Source: Flavipsychrobacter stenotrophus (GTDB taxonomy: Bacteria; Bacteroidota; Bacteroidia; Chitinophagales; Chitinophagaceae). From it: a stretch of 6,041 nt of DNA. Location of the stretch: NCBI GenBank assembly GCA_947372365.1, contig CANBTK010000135.1:1-6041 (forward strand). The letters are read 5' to 3'. Shown here piece after piece: positions 1 through 4,473 of the stretch (position 1 is the stretch's first letter; the number at the start of each line of letters is the position of its first letter). The position numbers and the translations under genes are program-made. The notes under the pieces were generated by a model. It searched no databases. It was given only the letters and a program-made list of their open reading frames with translations, and was not told the DNA's origin.

Positions 1-19
1 TACCTGCCTGTAAAGCCAT
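1..19 (-). CDS. 5' end of a gene leaving the window, possibly the YchF ATPase
   Basis: An ATG on the minus strand at 19-17 opens a reading frame that reads MALQAG before the window ends. It sits about 20 bases downstream of an exact Bacteroidota -7 element, which is the typical spacing and supports a real start. The peptide MALQ-(C/A)-G is the usual beginning of YchF, a conserved P-loop ATPase/GTPase of the Obg family that binds ribosomes, where it is followed by the G1 motif GLPNVGKST. Only six residues are visible, so the name is a guess from family knowledge; the call of a gene start is firmer than the call of the product. Any other protein beginning with this short string would look the same. 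Confidence 0.5.
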
Positions 20-40
20 GATTTTTCTTTAAAATTTGCG

Positions 41-48
41 CAAAGGTA
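41..48 (-). promoter_or_regulatory. -7 promoter element for the left-edge gene
   Basis: The minus strand reads TACCTTTG, an exact match to the TAnnTTTG -7 consensus of the Bacteroidota primary sigma factor. Transcription would begin near position 35, giving a leader of about 16 bases before the ATG at 19. No clear -33 TTTG is seen at the expected distance. Confidence 0.6.
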
Positions 49-123
49 AGCATATAATAATCTGAACCAGTATTTACCTGATTAAAAGATTTATATGATT
101 GTTTGTTATGCAAAATTGGTGGG

Positions 124-160
124 TGGAAATAATTTGCAGGAATGGCGAAAGTTATTTCCA
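124..160. repeat. 9-bp inverted repeat at the end of the toxin gene
   Basis: TGGAAATAA at 124-132 and its exact reverse complement at 152-160 enclose 19 bases. The right arm is the last two codons and stop of the toxin gene on the minus strand. A hairpin here could end or stabilise the toxin-antitoxin mRNA. No T-run follows on the minus strand, so it is not a classical terminator. Confidence 0.35.
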
Positions 161-442
161 GAAAGGCTTTTGATGGGTATTAAATACCCGTAAAATCTGG
201 ATAGCTTGTTCAGCCAGGTTTATTCTGTAAAAAACCAGATAAGGGAATGATTGAATTTTTGCCGCACGTATATCCTTGTAGCGAATTGAGAATGCCTTAG
301 GGTGAGTGCAAATGCGGTCAATTATTCCCTCAAGCCCAGAACCGAATTTAACTCCCAGCCCATCTCCTTTTGCATCATAATATAGCTTCGTATTCATGAT
401 ATCAGCCGTCGCATTCTTACTGATGTAAGGAGTATACCGCAT
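152..442 (-). CDS. RelE/ParE-family toxin of a type II toxin-antitoxin pair
   Basis: The 96-residue product has the length and pattern of the RelE/ParE superfamily: a YYD..GDGLG..F segment (residues 21-33) in the helical hairpin, then I..HP (44-48), Y..IR (55-59), FPY..FY.I (66-74) and the final strand IQILRVF.TH..P.W (81-95). Such toxins either inhibit DNA gyrase (ParE) or cut mRNA on the ribosome (RelE). The sequence does not say which; the FPY..FY and V.H..P.W signature is more like the ParE branch. The ATG shares its A with the antitoxin's stop (TGATG), so translation is probably coupled and the toxin is made only after its antitoxin. No separate promoter is seen. The gene looks intact. 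Family assignment is confident; target is not known. Confidence 0.88.
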   Translation of the reverse strand: MRYTPYISKNATADIMNTKLYYDAKGDGLGVKFGSGLEGIIDRICTHPKAFSIRYKDIRAAKIQSFPYLVFYRINLAEQAIQILRVFNTHQKPFWK

Positions 443-654
443 CAGGACAAAACTTTGCTTTTGATATCATCCCATTTTAGCAACGAACCGGGGTCTGCTG
501 TAATGGCATCTAATTCAGCATCAAGCGCTTGTTGCTGCCACATGGGTATGCCAATGTATAACTCTTTAGAAAGCTCCTCCCATTCCTTAATAGATATGAA
601 TACCCCCACAGGGTTTCCGTTATTGTCAAAAGTGTATTGTGGGTTGATGTCCAT
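442..654 (-). CDS. antitoxin partner of the RelE/ParE toxin
   Basis: This 70-residue acidic protein lies directly upstream of the toxin, overlapping it by one base, which is the classic antitoxin-first order. Residues 6-28 (QYTFD..GNPVGVFISIKEWEEL) resemble the N-terminal part of Phd/YefM-like antitoxins. Residues 36-69 (IPMWQQQALDAELD...LKWDDIKSKVL) resemble the 'addiction module component' antitoxins, with the W..(x)n..W(E/D)(D/E)(I/V) pattern. A longer frame could start at a TTG at 672, but that TTG is itself part of the -7 promoter element and would lie upstream of the transcript start, so ATG 654 is chosen. By family analogy it neutralises the toxin and represses its own promoter. The name rests on short motifs plus context. 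Confidence 0.8.
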   Translation of the reverse strand: MDINPQYTFDNNGNPVGVFISIKEWEELSKELYIGIPMWQQQALDAELDAITADPGSLLKWDDIKSKVLS

Positions 655-669
655 AAAAAAATATTTAAA

Positions 670-677
670 CAAAGTTA
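670..677 (-). promoter_or_regulatory. -7 promoter element of the toxin-antitoxin operon
   Basis: The minus strand reads TAACTTTG, an exact TAnnTTTG. Transcription would start near 663, about 9 bases before the antitoxin ATG at 654. Its last bases overlap a potential TTG start codon (672-670), which rules that codon out. The -33 region is T-rich but has no clear TTTG. Confidence 0.6.
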
Positions 678-768
678 AGGAACGCTGGATAAAAATCAGA
701 TAAAAGCAATCGATTTCTCAAGTTGCCCTTATGGTGGCGGATTGGGGAGGTTTGGCCATTTTGCTGCT

Positions 769-794
769 CTTCTTCGCCTTTAAGCGAAACGAAG
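769..794. repeat. small interrupted hairpin between divergent genes
   Basis: TTCGC (773-777) pairs with GCGAA (784-788) around a 6-base loop, and CTTC (769-772) pairs with GAAG (791-794) beyond a 2-base bulge. It lies in the roughly 210-base divergent gap between the antitoxin and reductase promoters, where nothing else stands out. It may be a regulator site or chance. Confidence 0.25.
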
Positions 795-890
795 GGCGGG
801 GAGAAGGTAAATATTCCACATTGTGCAGCACCTTATTGGCCGGGCACCCCCTTTTTCCCGATTGTGAAAGCCAACTTACCCAATGTTATG

Positions 891-898
891 TACTTTTG
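891..898 (+). promoter_or_regulatory. -7 promoter element of the reductase gene
   Basis: TACTTTTG matches TAnnTTTG exactly. With a start site 6-7 bases on, the transcript begins at about 904-905, only a few bases before the ATG at 907, so the mRNA would be almost leaderless. This also argues against the earlier in-frame ATG at 883, which lies upstream of the element. Confidence 0.6.
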
Positions 899-906
899 CG
901 GCAACT

Positions 907-1623
907 ATGTTACCACAGTGGCAAAAGGGTGTTGTAAAACGTATGGAGCAGGCTACGCCCAATACCAGCCGCTATTGGATAGAACTGCCGGAAACAGCGC
1001 AGTTCGACTATAAGCCCGGGCAGTTCGTTACCCTTGACCTGCCTATACACCCACAACGCAACAAACGCTGGCGCAGCTATAGCATTGCAGCAGGCCCACG
1101 GGGCGGTAATATTATAGAGCTGGTGATCGTGCACCTGGAGCAGGGCCTGGGTTCTAAATACATGCTTACCGATGTGTGTATAGGCAGCGTACTTACCTTA
1201 CGTGGCCCACAGGGTGTTTTTGTGCTGCCGGAAAACCTGGATAAGGACCTTTTCTTCATATGCACAGGTACAGGCATTGCCCCGTTCCGGGCTATGCTGC
1301 ACCAAATTAAGCAGCAGGGCATACCCCATGGCAATATCCACCTCATTTTTGGCACCCGCACGCAGCAAGACCTGCTATATGCCGATGAAATGAACGCACT
1401 GGAAAAAGAGATAAGCAATTTTAAGTACCATGCCACGCTTTCGCGCGAAAACTGGGATGGCAATACCGGCTACGTACACCCCATTTATGAAGCCTTGTGC
1501 GCTGGTGGGCAGCCCGCCCAATTCATGCTATGTGGCTGGCGCCCTATGATAGATGAGGCAAAATCAAGGCTTCAGGCCCTTGGCTATTCCCCCAAAGATA
1601 TTGATGTAGAGATATACGGCTAA
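907..1623 (+). CDS. ferredoxin-NADP+ reductase-like FAD-binding oxidoreductase
   Basis: The 238-residue product has the two-domain plan of the ferredoxin-NADP+ reductase superfamily, which passes electrons between NAD(P)H and a one-electron carrier through FAD. The FAD domain shows KPGQF (36-40) and the flavin-binding R-S-Y-S (56-59). The NAD(P) domain shows G-T-G-I-A-P-F-R (121-128), GTR..QDLLYADE (149-161) and the late C-G-W-R-P-M motif (209-214). The end, DVEIYG, places a tyrosine near the C terminus, where family members stack an aromatic on the flavin. No iron-sulfur domain is fused, so the carrier must be a separate ferredoxin or flavodoxin. ATG 907 is chosen over ATG 883 because the -7 promoter element lies between them. 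It stands alone, with no partner gene in the window; ferredoxin versus oxygenase partner cannot be told apart. Confidence 0.88.
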   Translation: MLPQWQKGVVKRMEQATPNTSRYWIELPETAQFDYKPGQFVTLDLPIHPQRNKRWRSYSIAAGPRGGNIIELVIVHLEQGLGSKYMLTDVCIGSVLTLRGPQGVFVLPENLDKDLFFICTGTGIAPFRAMLHQIKQQGIPHGNIHLIFGTRTQQDLLYADEMNALEKEISNFKYHATLSRENWDGNTGYVHPIYEALCAGGQPAQFMLCGWRPMIDEAKSRLQALGYSPKDIDVEIYG

Positions 1624-1635
1624 GCTGCTGTTTTC

Positions 1636-1669
1636 GGGCATTCCCACACATTGCCCACGCTTATTTTTT
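1636..1669 (+). terminator. weak terminator-like hairpin after the reductase gene
   Basis: GGGCA (1636-1640) and TGCCC (1652-1656) form a 5-bp stem 12 bases after the reductase stop codon, and a T-rich tract (TTATTTTTTA from 1661) follows a few bases later. The stem is short and the T tract is offset, so termination is plausible but not strong. Confidence 0.35.
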
Positions 1670-1748
1670 ACTTCAGGCGCAGCTGTTCCACACGGCTTTC
1701 CTTTCCGCCTTTTTCAAGCAGTTGTTAATAAAATACAGCCTAAAAACT

Positions 1749-1786
1749 ACCGTTCGTGAAGTTTTTCGACCGTTCGTGAAGTTTTT
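1749..1786 (+). repeat. two 18-bp direct repeats, possible LytTR-type regulator site
   Basis: ACCGTTCGTGAAGTTTTT occurs at 1749-1766 and again, identically, at 1769-1786, a period of 20 bp or about two helical turns. The first nine bases, ACCGTTCGT, fit the published LytTR-domain consensus [TA][AC][CA]GTTN[AG][TG]; those sites usually occur as two direct repeats 12-13 bp apart, here 11. The pair ends where a possible -33 box begins, the usual place for an activator. Also, AAAAACT at 1742-1748 is the reverse complement of AGTTTTT at 1760-1766, so the first copy could form an AT-rich hairpin instead. No LytTR protein is encoded in the window. Confidence 0.6.
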
Positions 1787-1818
1787 TTGGAAACAGCTCT
1801 GCGCGCAATGTAAGTTTA
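1786..1818 (+). promoter_or_regulatory. candidate promoter downstream of the direct repeats
   Basis: TTTG at 1786-1789 and TAAGTTTA at 1811-1818 are separated by 21 bases. This fits the Bacteroidota layout TTTG-N19-21-TAnnTTTG with a single mismatch at the last base. A start site near 1825 is predicted, firing toward the C-poor tract and the hairpin at 2264. Matches of this quality occur by chance, but its position abutting the direct repeats adds weight. Confidence 0.35.
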
Positions 1819-1821
1819 CAT
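1808..1821. promoter_or_regulatory. 14-bp palindrome over the candidate -7 box
   Basis: ATGTAAGTTTACAT has perfect 6-bp arms around GT. It overlaps the candidate -7 element completely, as an operator for a dimeric repressor would. The regulator is unknown. Confidence 0.35.
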
Positions 1822-1860
1822 CAGAAAGCAGGAAATACTAACAAAATCAAACGAAGGGGT

Positions 1861-1956
1861 ATGAGGCACGATAACGGATTACTTACGGTTTATTACCTGA
1901 AAGTGCAGGATTTATTGGTTTCGGTAGTAGCATTCATTAACCGTTGCCAATTTTAA
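1861..1956 (+). CDS. possible 31-residue small ORF
   Basis: An ATG at 1861 opens 31 codons ending in TAA. The start is about 36 bases after the predicted transcript start, and AAGGGG lies just before it, though too close for an ideal ribosome site. The translation has a hydrophobic middle (LLTVYYLKVQDLLVSVVAF) that could form a short membrane helix broken by one Lys, Gln and Asp. ORFs of this length arise often by chance and no family is recognised. It is listed only because it sits inside the possible regulated transcript. Confidence 0.13.
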   Translation: MRHDNGLLTVYYLKVQDLLVSVVAFINRCQF

Positions 1957-1990
1957 GAAACGGCAAAATACAAGCAAATAAAAATAATAA

Positions 1991-2261
1991 GGTACTGTGT
2001 GTTTGATGAAGGGCAAGGTATGGCGGCGTGATGAATGAGTGATGTTAGAGTTGCGGAAAACGAGTGAGGTGCAAGTGAGGTGAAAATGAGTGGCGAGTGT
2101 GTTGAGGTAAAATTAGTGTGAAGAGTGAAACGCGGTTGTGTAAATGATATGTGGTGTGTGAGTGATGAAAGATAGGTGTGGTTAGAGTGAAAACGTGTGT
2201 GTGTGGCGCGTGAATTGTGATGTGTGTGTGAAGTATGAGTTGAGGGGGATTGTGGTGTGTG
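1991..2261 (+). other. strongly G-skewed, C-depleted low-complexity tract
   Basis: By hand count, 2041-2261 contains about 91 G and 9 C (G-C skew near 0.8), and eight of the nine C are followed by G. GTGA tetramers recur about 13 times and GTGT runs are common, but there is no fixed repeat period. The skew stops abruptly at the hairpin starting at 2264. As RNA it would have almost no G-C pairing and stay unfolded; as DNA transcribed rightward it would be prone to form RNA-DNA hybrids. It does not look like protein-coding sequence on either strand. Confidence 0.7.
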
Positions 2262-2263
2262 CT

Positions 2264-2300
2264 GTGGCACCCTGTTAGCGCAGGGTGCCACTCTTGTTTT
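2264..2300 (+). terminator. perfect 11-bp hairpin with T-rich tail
   Basis: GTGGCACCCTG (2264-2274) and its exact reverse complement CAGGGTGCCAC (2281-2291) enclose the 6-base loop TTAGCG, followed by TCTTGTTTT (2292-2300). This is the form of an intrinsic terminator for rightward transcription. There is no gene just upstream on the plus strand, so it would end a noncoding or small-ORF transcript. It could instead be the folded core of a dispersed intergenic repeat. Confidence 0.65.
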
Positions 2301-2347
2301 GTATCGATATGTGAAACGCGCAAGCATGAGAACGGCGGCTATAAAGA

Positions 2348-2419
2348 TCACCTGACACCCTTGGCTACAATAACGGCCAAAGAGCTACCTGAAAGTTCTT
2401 TATTGGTGCGCAAAAGCAT
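2348..2419 (-). CDS. doubtful 23-residue ORF
   Basis: An ATG at 2419 opens 23 codons ending in TGA at 2348, containing RTNKELSGSS and ending VAKGVR. No promoter or ribosome site is seen. It may be a scrap of a decayed gene or part of a repeat element. I have an unverified impression that similar short translations recur in related genomes. Confidence 0.1.
   Translation of the reverse strand: MLLRTNKELSGSSLAVIVAKGVR
2379..2401. repeat. 8-bp stem-loop
   Basis: AAAGAGCT (2379-2386) and AGTTCTTT (2394-2401) pair with one G-T wobble around a 7-base loop. It lies between the strong hairpin and the end of the DUF6624 gene. It may act as a minor terminator; no good T tract adjoins it on either strand. 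Confidence 0.25.
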
Positions 2420-2458
2420 GTGTTTTTAGGTGCTGGTTGTATCCTATGTCCGCAATGT

Positions 2459-2470
2459 CCGGCAGGCCGG
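2459..2470. repeat. GC-rich dyad just past the DUF6624 stop codon
   Basis: CCGGC-AG-GCCGG lies one base beyond the minus-strand stop codon at 2472. It may protect or end the transcript. The 2-base centre means a real RNA loop would open the inner pairs, and no T run follows, so this is weak as a terminator. Confidence 0.3.
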
Positions 2471-2471
2471 T

Positions 2472-3479
2472 TCAGTTGCCAAAAGTTTCCTTTTGCATCT
2501 TTTCAATTTCGGGCAATTGCTTTTTATATGCTTCAGGGTCCCATTTCAGTTGCCAGCGCTGCACATAATCTGCCAATGGCCCTAAACCTACTTCAGCCCT
2601 CCTTTTATCTACATTGTCGGGGTCATCAAGCGGATGTATATAGTACTCGCCACTTTTCGTGGCGCCTATCTGGCTGCCGTAAACTTGTTTCATTCCTTTT
2701 CGCAGCAGTACCCTGTCTTCCAGCAGTGCAAGGTTCGATGCGCTTGCTTTTTTGTCCTTTACAGCCTCCCGCATCATAGGTAGGTATTTTTCTTGTGCCT
2801 TTAGCCCTGCATGCTGTACTACCAAAAAAATAGTTCTGCTGCCCTGGCTGCCTACCACGTCCGGCCCCAGCCAACCGTACTTGTCCAGTATCTTTTCAAC
2901 TTTTATCAGGTTTATTGAATCTTTTTCTTTTCTCGATTGCGCCAGTTCCCTTACTTCCTTCGATTCTTTGCCCAACTTTTTGGTGGCCTCATCTATCGCT
3001 CTCCCTCCTGCCTGGTCATCGGTGTAAACGGTATCGAGTATAGCTACCAAAGGCTTATTCAGGTTGGCTTGCTCTTTGTCTAAATTTTCTTTATTTTCCT
3101 TTACTTTCTGGCAGAGGGCAACCCATCGCATATCCTTGTGCAGTGAAACAAGGTCAGGGTCACCAATCAAATGGTTGTATTCTGAAAACCGGGGCCTTCC
3201 AGCCAGCATATCAAGAGTGGCAAAGGCAGAATCAGCCATACCTGCATGCGCCATCGCACATGCGGCGCTGTAGATATCGCTTATCATAACAGTCTTATTG
3301 CCCGATTTAAATGCGCTTGAATATGCCCCGACAGATTCTTTATACTGTTTATTGTTGTAGTAGGTTTCTGCTTGTTTTATAAAGCTTGTATATTCATTGG
3401 TTACCTGTGCGGGCAGGCATAAAGGGCACAGCAACAGCAGGAGGGGGTAGAGCAGTTTTTGCATAAAGCGTGTTTGCAT
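2472..3479 (-). CDS. exported DUF6624-domain protein with TPR-like N-terminal half
   Basis: The product is about 335 residues. It begins with a signal peptide: a short basic stretch, the core LLYPLLLLLCPLCL, and a likely cut near LPA-Q, so it is exported to the periplasm or beyond. Residues about 30-125 form TPR-like helices (YYNNKQYKESVGAYSSAF, then SAACAMAHAGMADSAFATL). The rest matches my knowledge of the DUF6624 family: YGWLGPDVVG, FLVVQHAGLKAQEKYLP, LLEDRVLLRKGMKQVYGSQ and a late DNVDKRRAEVGLGPL. The function of that family is unknown. The frame extends to a TTG at 3491; ATG 3479 or ATG 3464 is more likely, and the latter gives the most compact signal peptide. It is transcribed alone and diverges from the next gene. 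Domain assignment is by motif memory, not by search. Confidence 0.85.
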   Translation of the reverse strand: MQTRFMQKLLYPLLLLLCPLCLPAQVTNEYTSFIKQAETYYNNKQYKESVGAYSSAFKSGNKTVMISDIYSAACAMAHAGMADSAFATLDMLAGRPRFSEYNHLIGDPDLVSLHKDMRWVALCQKVKENKENLDKEQANLNKPLVAILDTVYTDDQAGGRAIDEATKKLGKESKEVRELAQSRKEKDSINLIKVEKILDKYGWLGPDVVGSQGSRTIFLVVQHAGLKAQEKYLPMMREAVKDKKASASNLALLEDRVLLRKGMKQVYGSQIGATKSGEYYIHPLDDPDNVDKRRAEVGLGPLADYVQRWQLKWDPEAYKKQLPEIEKMQKETFGN

Positions 3480-3524
3480 AAAAATATTCAATATGTTGTT
3501 TATAAAATGCTAAAATGGTTGCCA

Positions 3525-3558
3525 CAAAAATTATAAATCACATCCAATATTTCACAAA
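3525..3558 (-). promoter_or_regulatory. candidate promoter for the DUF6624 gene
   Basis: On the minus strand TTTG (3558-3555) is followed after 21 bases by TAATTTTTG (3533-3525), one base longer than TAnnTTTG. A start near 3518 would give a leader of about 40-55 bases before the two candidate ATGs. The match is imperfect. Confidence 0.3.
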
Positions 3559-3655
3559 GGCCAATCGTTACCATACTCAAAAATTTGCCAGTCAGAATAT
3601 AGGTTCCTTCTTCAACCATGCCTACCTAAAACTGAAGTGGTTAGTGTTTGTAAGA

Positions 3656-3675
3656 ATTTGCAGTAAATTGCAAAT
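3656..3675. promoter_or_regulatory. small dyad upstream of the gene at 3700
   Basis: ATTTGC (3656-3661) and GCAAAT (3670-3675) are perfect 6-bp inverted arms around 8 bases, 25 bases before the start codon. AATTGC also recurs at 3666 and 3684. It could be an operator or chance in AT-rich DNA. No exact TAnnTTTG is found here; TAGTGTTTG at 3642-3650 is one base too long. Confidence 0.2.
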
Positions 3676-3699
3676 GCGCTATCAATTGCCAACATTGAT

Positions 3700-4401
3700 A
3701 TGGATACAAGACTGAATGCAATCTGGCTTACCCCTTATGGTTTTAAGGACATTGATTTGGACCCGTATGGAAGTATATATGAACTGATCTACAAAAACCT
3801 ATTGAACGAACGTTATAATTTTGGGCACCCCAAATATGAGTATATTTATTTAAATATCGGTGCTTTAGGTCTTTTACCCCAGCCTGATACACCCAGTGAA
3901 TATTTAACTACCGTTGAGATAGCATTTGACATTGACGATTACAAACTAGCTGACGAAGCAACTAAAGAGCTGATGATTATTAATCTATACGCTGATGGCC
4001 TAACAAAAATTGCTTTACGTGCGGGGATGGATTGCACCGCTATCAATAATGTGAGGGATATCGCCCTACAATACAGGTCCAAGACACTGCTAAATATAAA
4101 AAACATAAACACCGAAAAATATAGCTTGAAGATTTCAATCCCTGCTGTAAGTTGGATGCAGGCAGAGCCGGTGTATTTGAGCTTTCAGCAAAAATCATCA
4201 GGTAGGAAAAAGACTATTTGTGTTGGTACCGCTGAATTGATAGAGGCTGCAATCTGGCTGCAGAAGGTAACTGTATCCTCTAAAACTATCCGCATAACAT
4301 CATCTACCTCAGGCAGGTTTACGGAATTGCTTAAAAATCACCCGTCCAAAATAGAGTATAATATAGAGGATCTATTATCAGGTCGGGTTGGGGAATCATA
4401 G
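3700..4401 (+). CDS. conserved-looking soluble protein of unknown function
   Basis: A 233-residue frame starts at ATG 3700; upstream in frame there is no other ATG before a stop at 3664-3666. I do not recognise the family. The protein has no signal peptide or membrane helix and should be cytoplasmic. The first half is rich in aromatic and acidic residues (GSIYELIYKNLLNERYNFG, then YEYIYLNIGALGLLPQP, then TTVEIAFDID). The middle is helical (ATKELMIINLYADGLTKIALRAGMD...VRDIALQYR). The second half alternates as in beta strands (YSLKISIPAVSW, KKTICVGTAELI, SKTIRITSS). Codon use and the well-kept pattern suggest a real gene. It faces the LRR-kinase gene tail to tail, with a hairpin between, so co-transcription is excluded. 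A small stand-alone accessory or immunity-type protein is possible, but nothing in the sequence proves it. Confidence 0.75.
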   Translation: MDTRLNAIWLTPYGFKDIDLDPYGSIYELIYKNLLNERYNFGHPKYEYIYLNIGALGLLPQPDTPSEYLTTVEIAFDIDDYKLADEATKELMIINLYADGLTKIALRAGMDCTAINNVRDIALQYRSKTLLNIKNINTEKYSLKISIPAVSWMQAEPVYLSFQQKSSGRKKTICVGTAELIEAAIWLQKVTVSSKTIRITSSTSGRFTELLKNHPSKIEYNIEDLLSGRVGES

Positions 4402-4405
4402 CTTT

Positions 4406-4436
4406 TTATTCTTAGCGGCAATGCAGCTAAGAATAA
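4406..4436. terminator. perfect 11-bp hairpin between convergent genes
   Basis: TTATTCTTAGC (4406-4416) and GCTAAGAATAA (4426-4436) are exact inverse complements around a 9-base loop. It lies 4 bases after the stop of the plus-strand gene and 37 bases after the stop of the minus-strand kinase gene, so it probably ends both transcripts. The U tract is poor on both strands (a T run appears only at 4452-4457), so the stem itself carries most of the case. Confidence 0.55.
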
Positions 4437-4473
4437 TCAAACCTGACTATTTTTCCTTTCAAGAATTTTGCAT

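Larger units (their letters stand above)
1624..2471. other. 848-base region without a convincing protein gene
   Basis: Between the reductase stop and the DUF6624 stop lie, in order, a weak terminator, two 18-bp direct repeats, a promoter-like pair of boxes with a palindrome, a 31-codon ORF, a G+T+A stretch almost lacking C, a strong hairpin with T tract, a smaller hairpin, and a GC-rich dyad. Long minus-strand frames over 1953-2351 exist only because that strand has almost no G, which removes TAG and TGA stops; their His/Thr/Ser-rich translations resemble no protein. The region is best read as regulatory or noncoding-RNA DNA, or a noncoding repeat element. Confidence 0.6.

Noticed and set aside
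883..906. Earlier in-frame ATG for the reductase at 883
   Set aside because: The exact -7 element at 891-898 lies downstream of it, so a transcript from that promoter would not contain this codon.
455..1013. Plus-strand frames at 455-703, 723-1013 and 731-937
   Set aside because: The first is antisense to the antitoxin, the others run from noncoding DNA into the reductase gene in other frames. No family pattern, no promoter match.
1749..1786. CRISPR or plasmid-iteron reading of the direct repeats
   Set aside because: Only two copies, a 2-base gap instead of spacers, and no cas or replication gene nearby.
1953..2351. Two overlapping minus-strand frames of 132 and 92 codons rich in His, Thr and Ser
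   Set aside because: The minus strand has almost no G here, so TAG and TGA cannot occur and frames stay open by composition. Translations are low complexity and the frames run through a terminator-like hairpin.
2472..3273. Frames opposite or inside the DUF6624 gene (2420-2779, 2626-2874, 2752-3027, 3064-3273)
   Set aside because: They are shadows of a gene with a clear signal peptide and conserved family blocks.
3480..3491. TTG start extending the DUF6624 protein by four residues
   Set aside because: TTG is a rare start and two ATG codons just downstream give a normal signal peptide.
3515..3715. 66-codon plus-strand frame before the gene at 3700
   Set aside because: It overlaps the start of the next gene in another frame, has no promoter or ribosome site, and its translation shows no recognisable domain or pattern.
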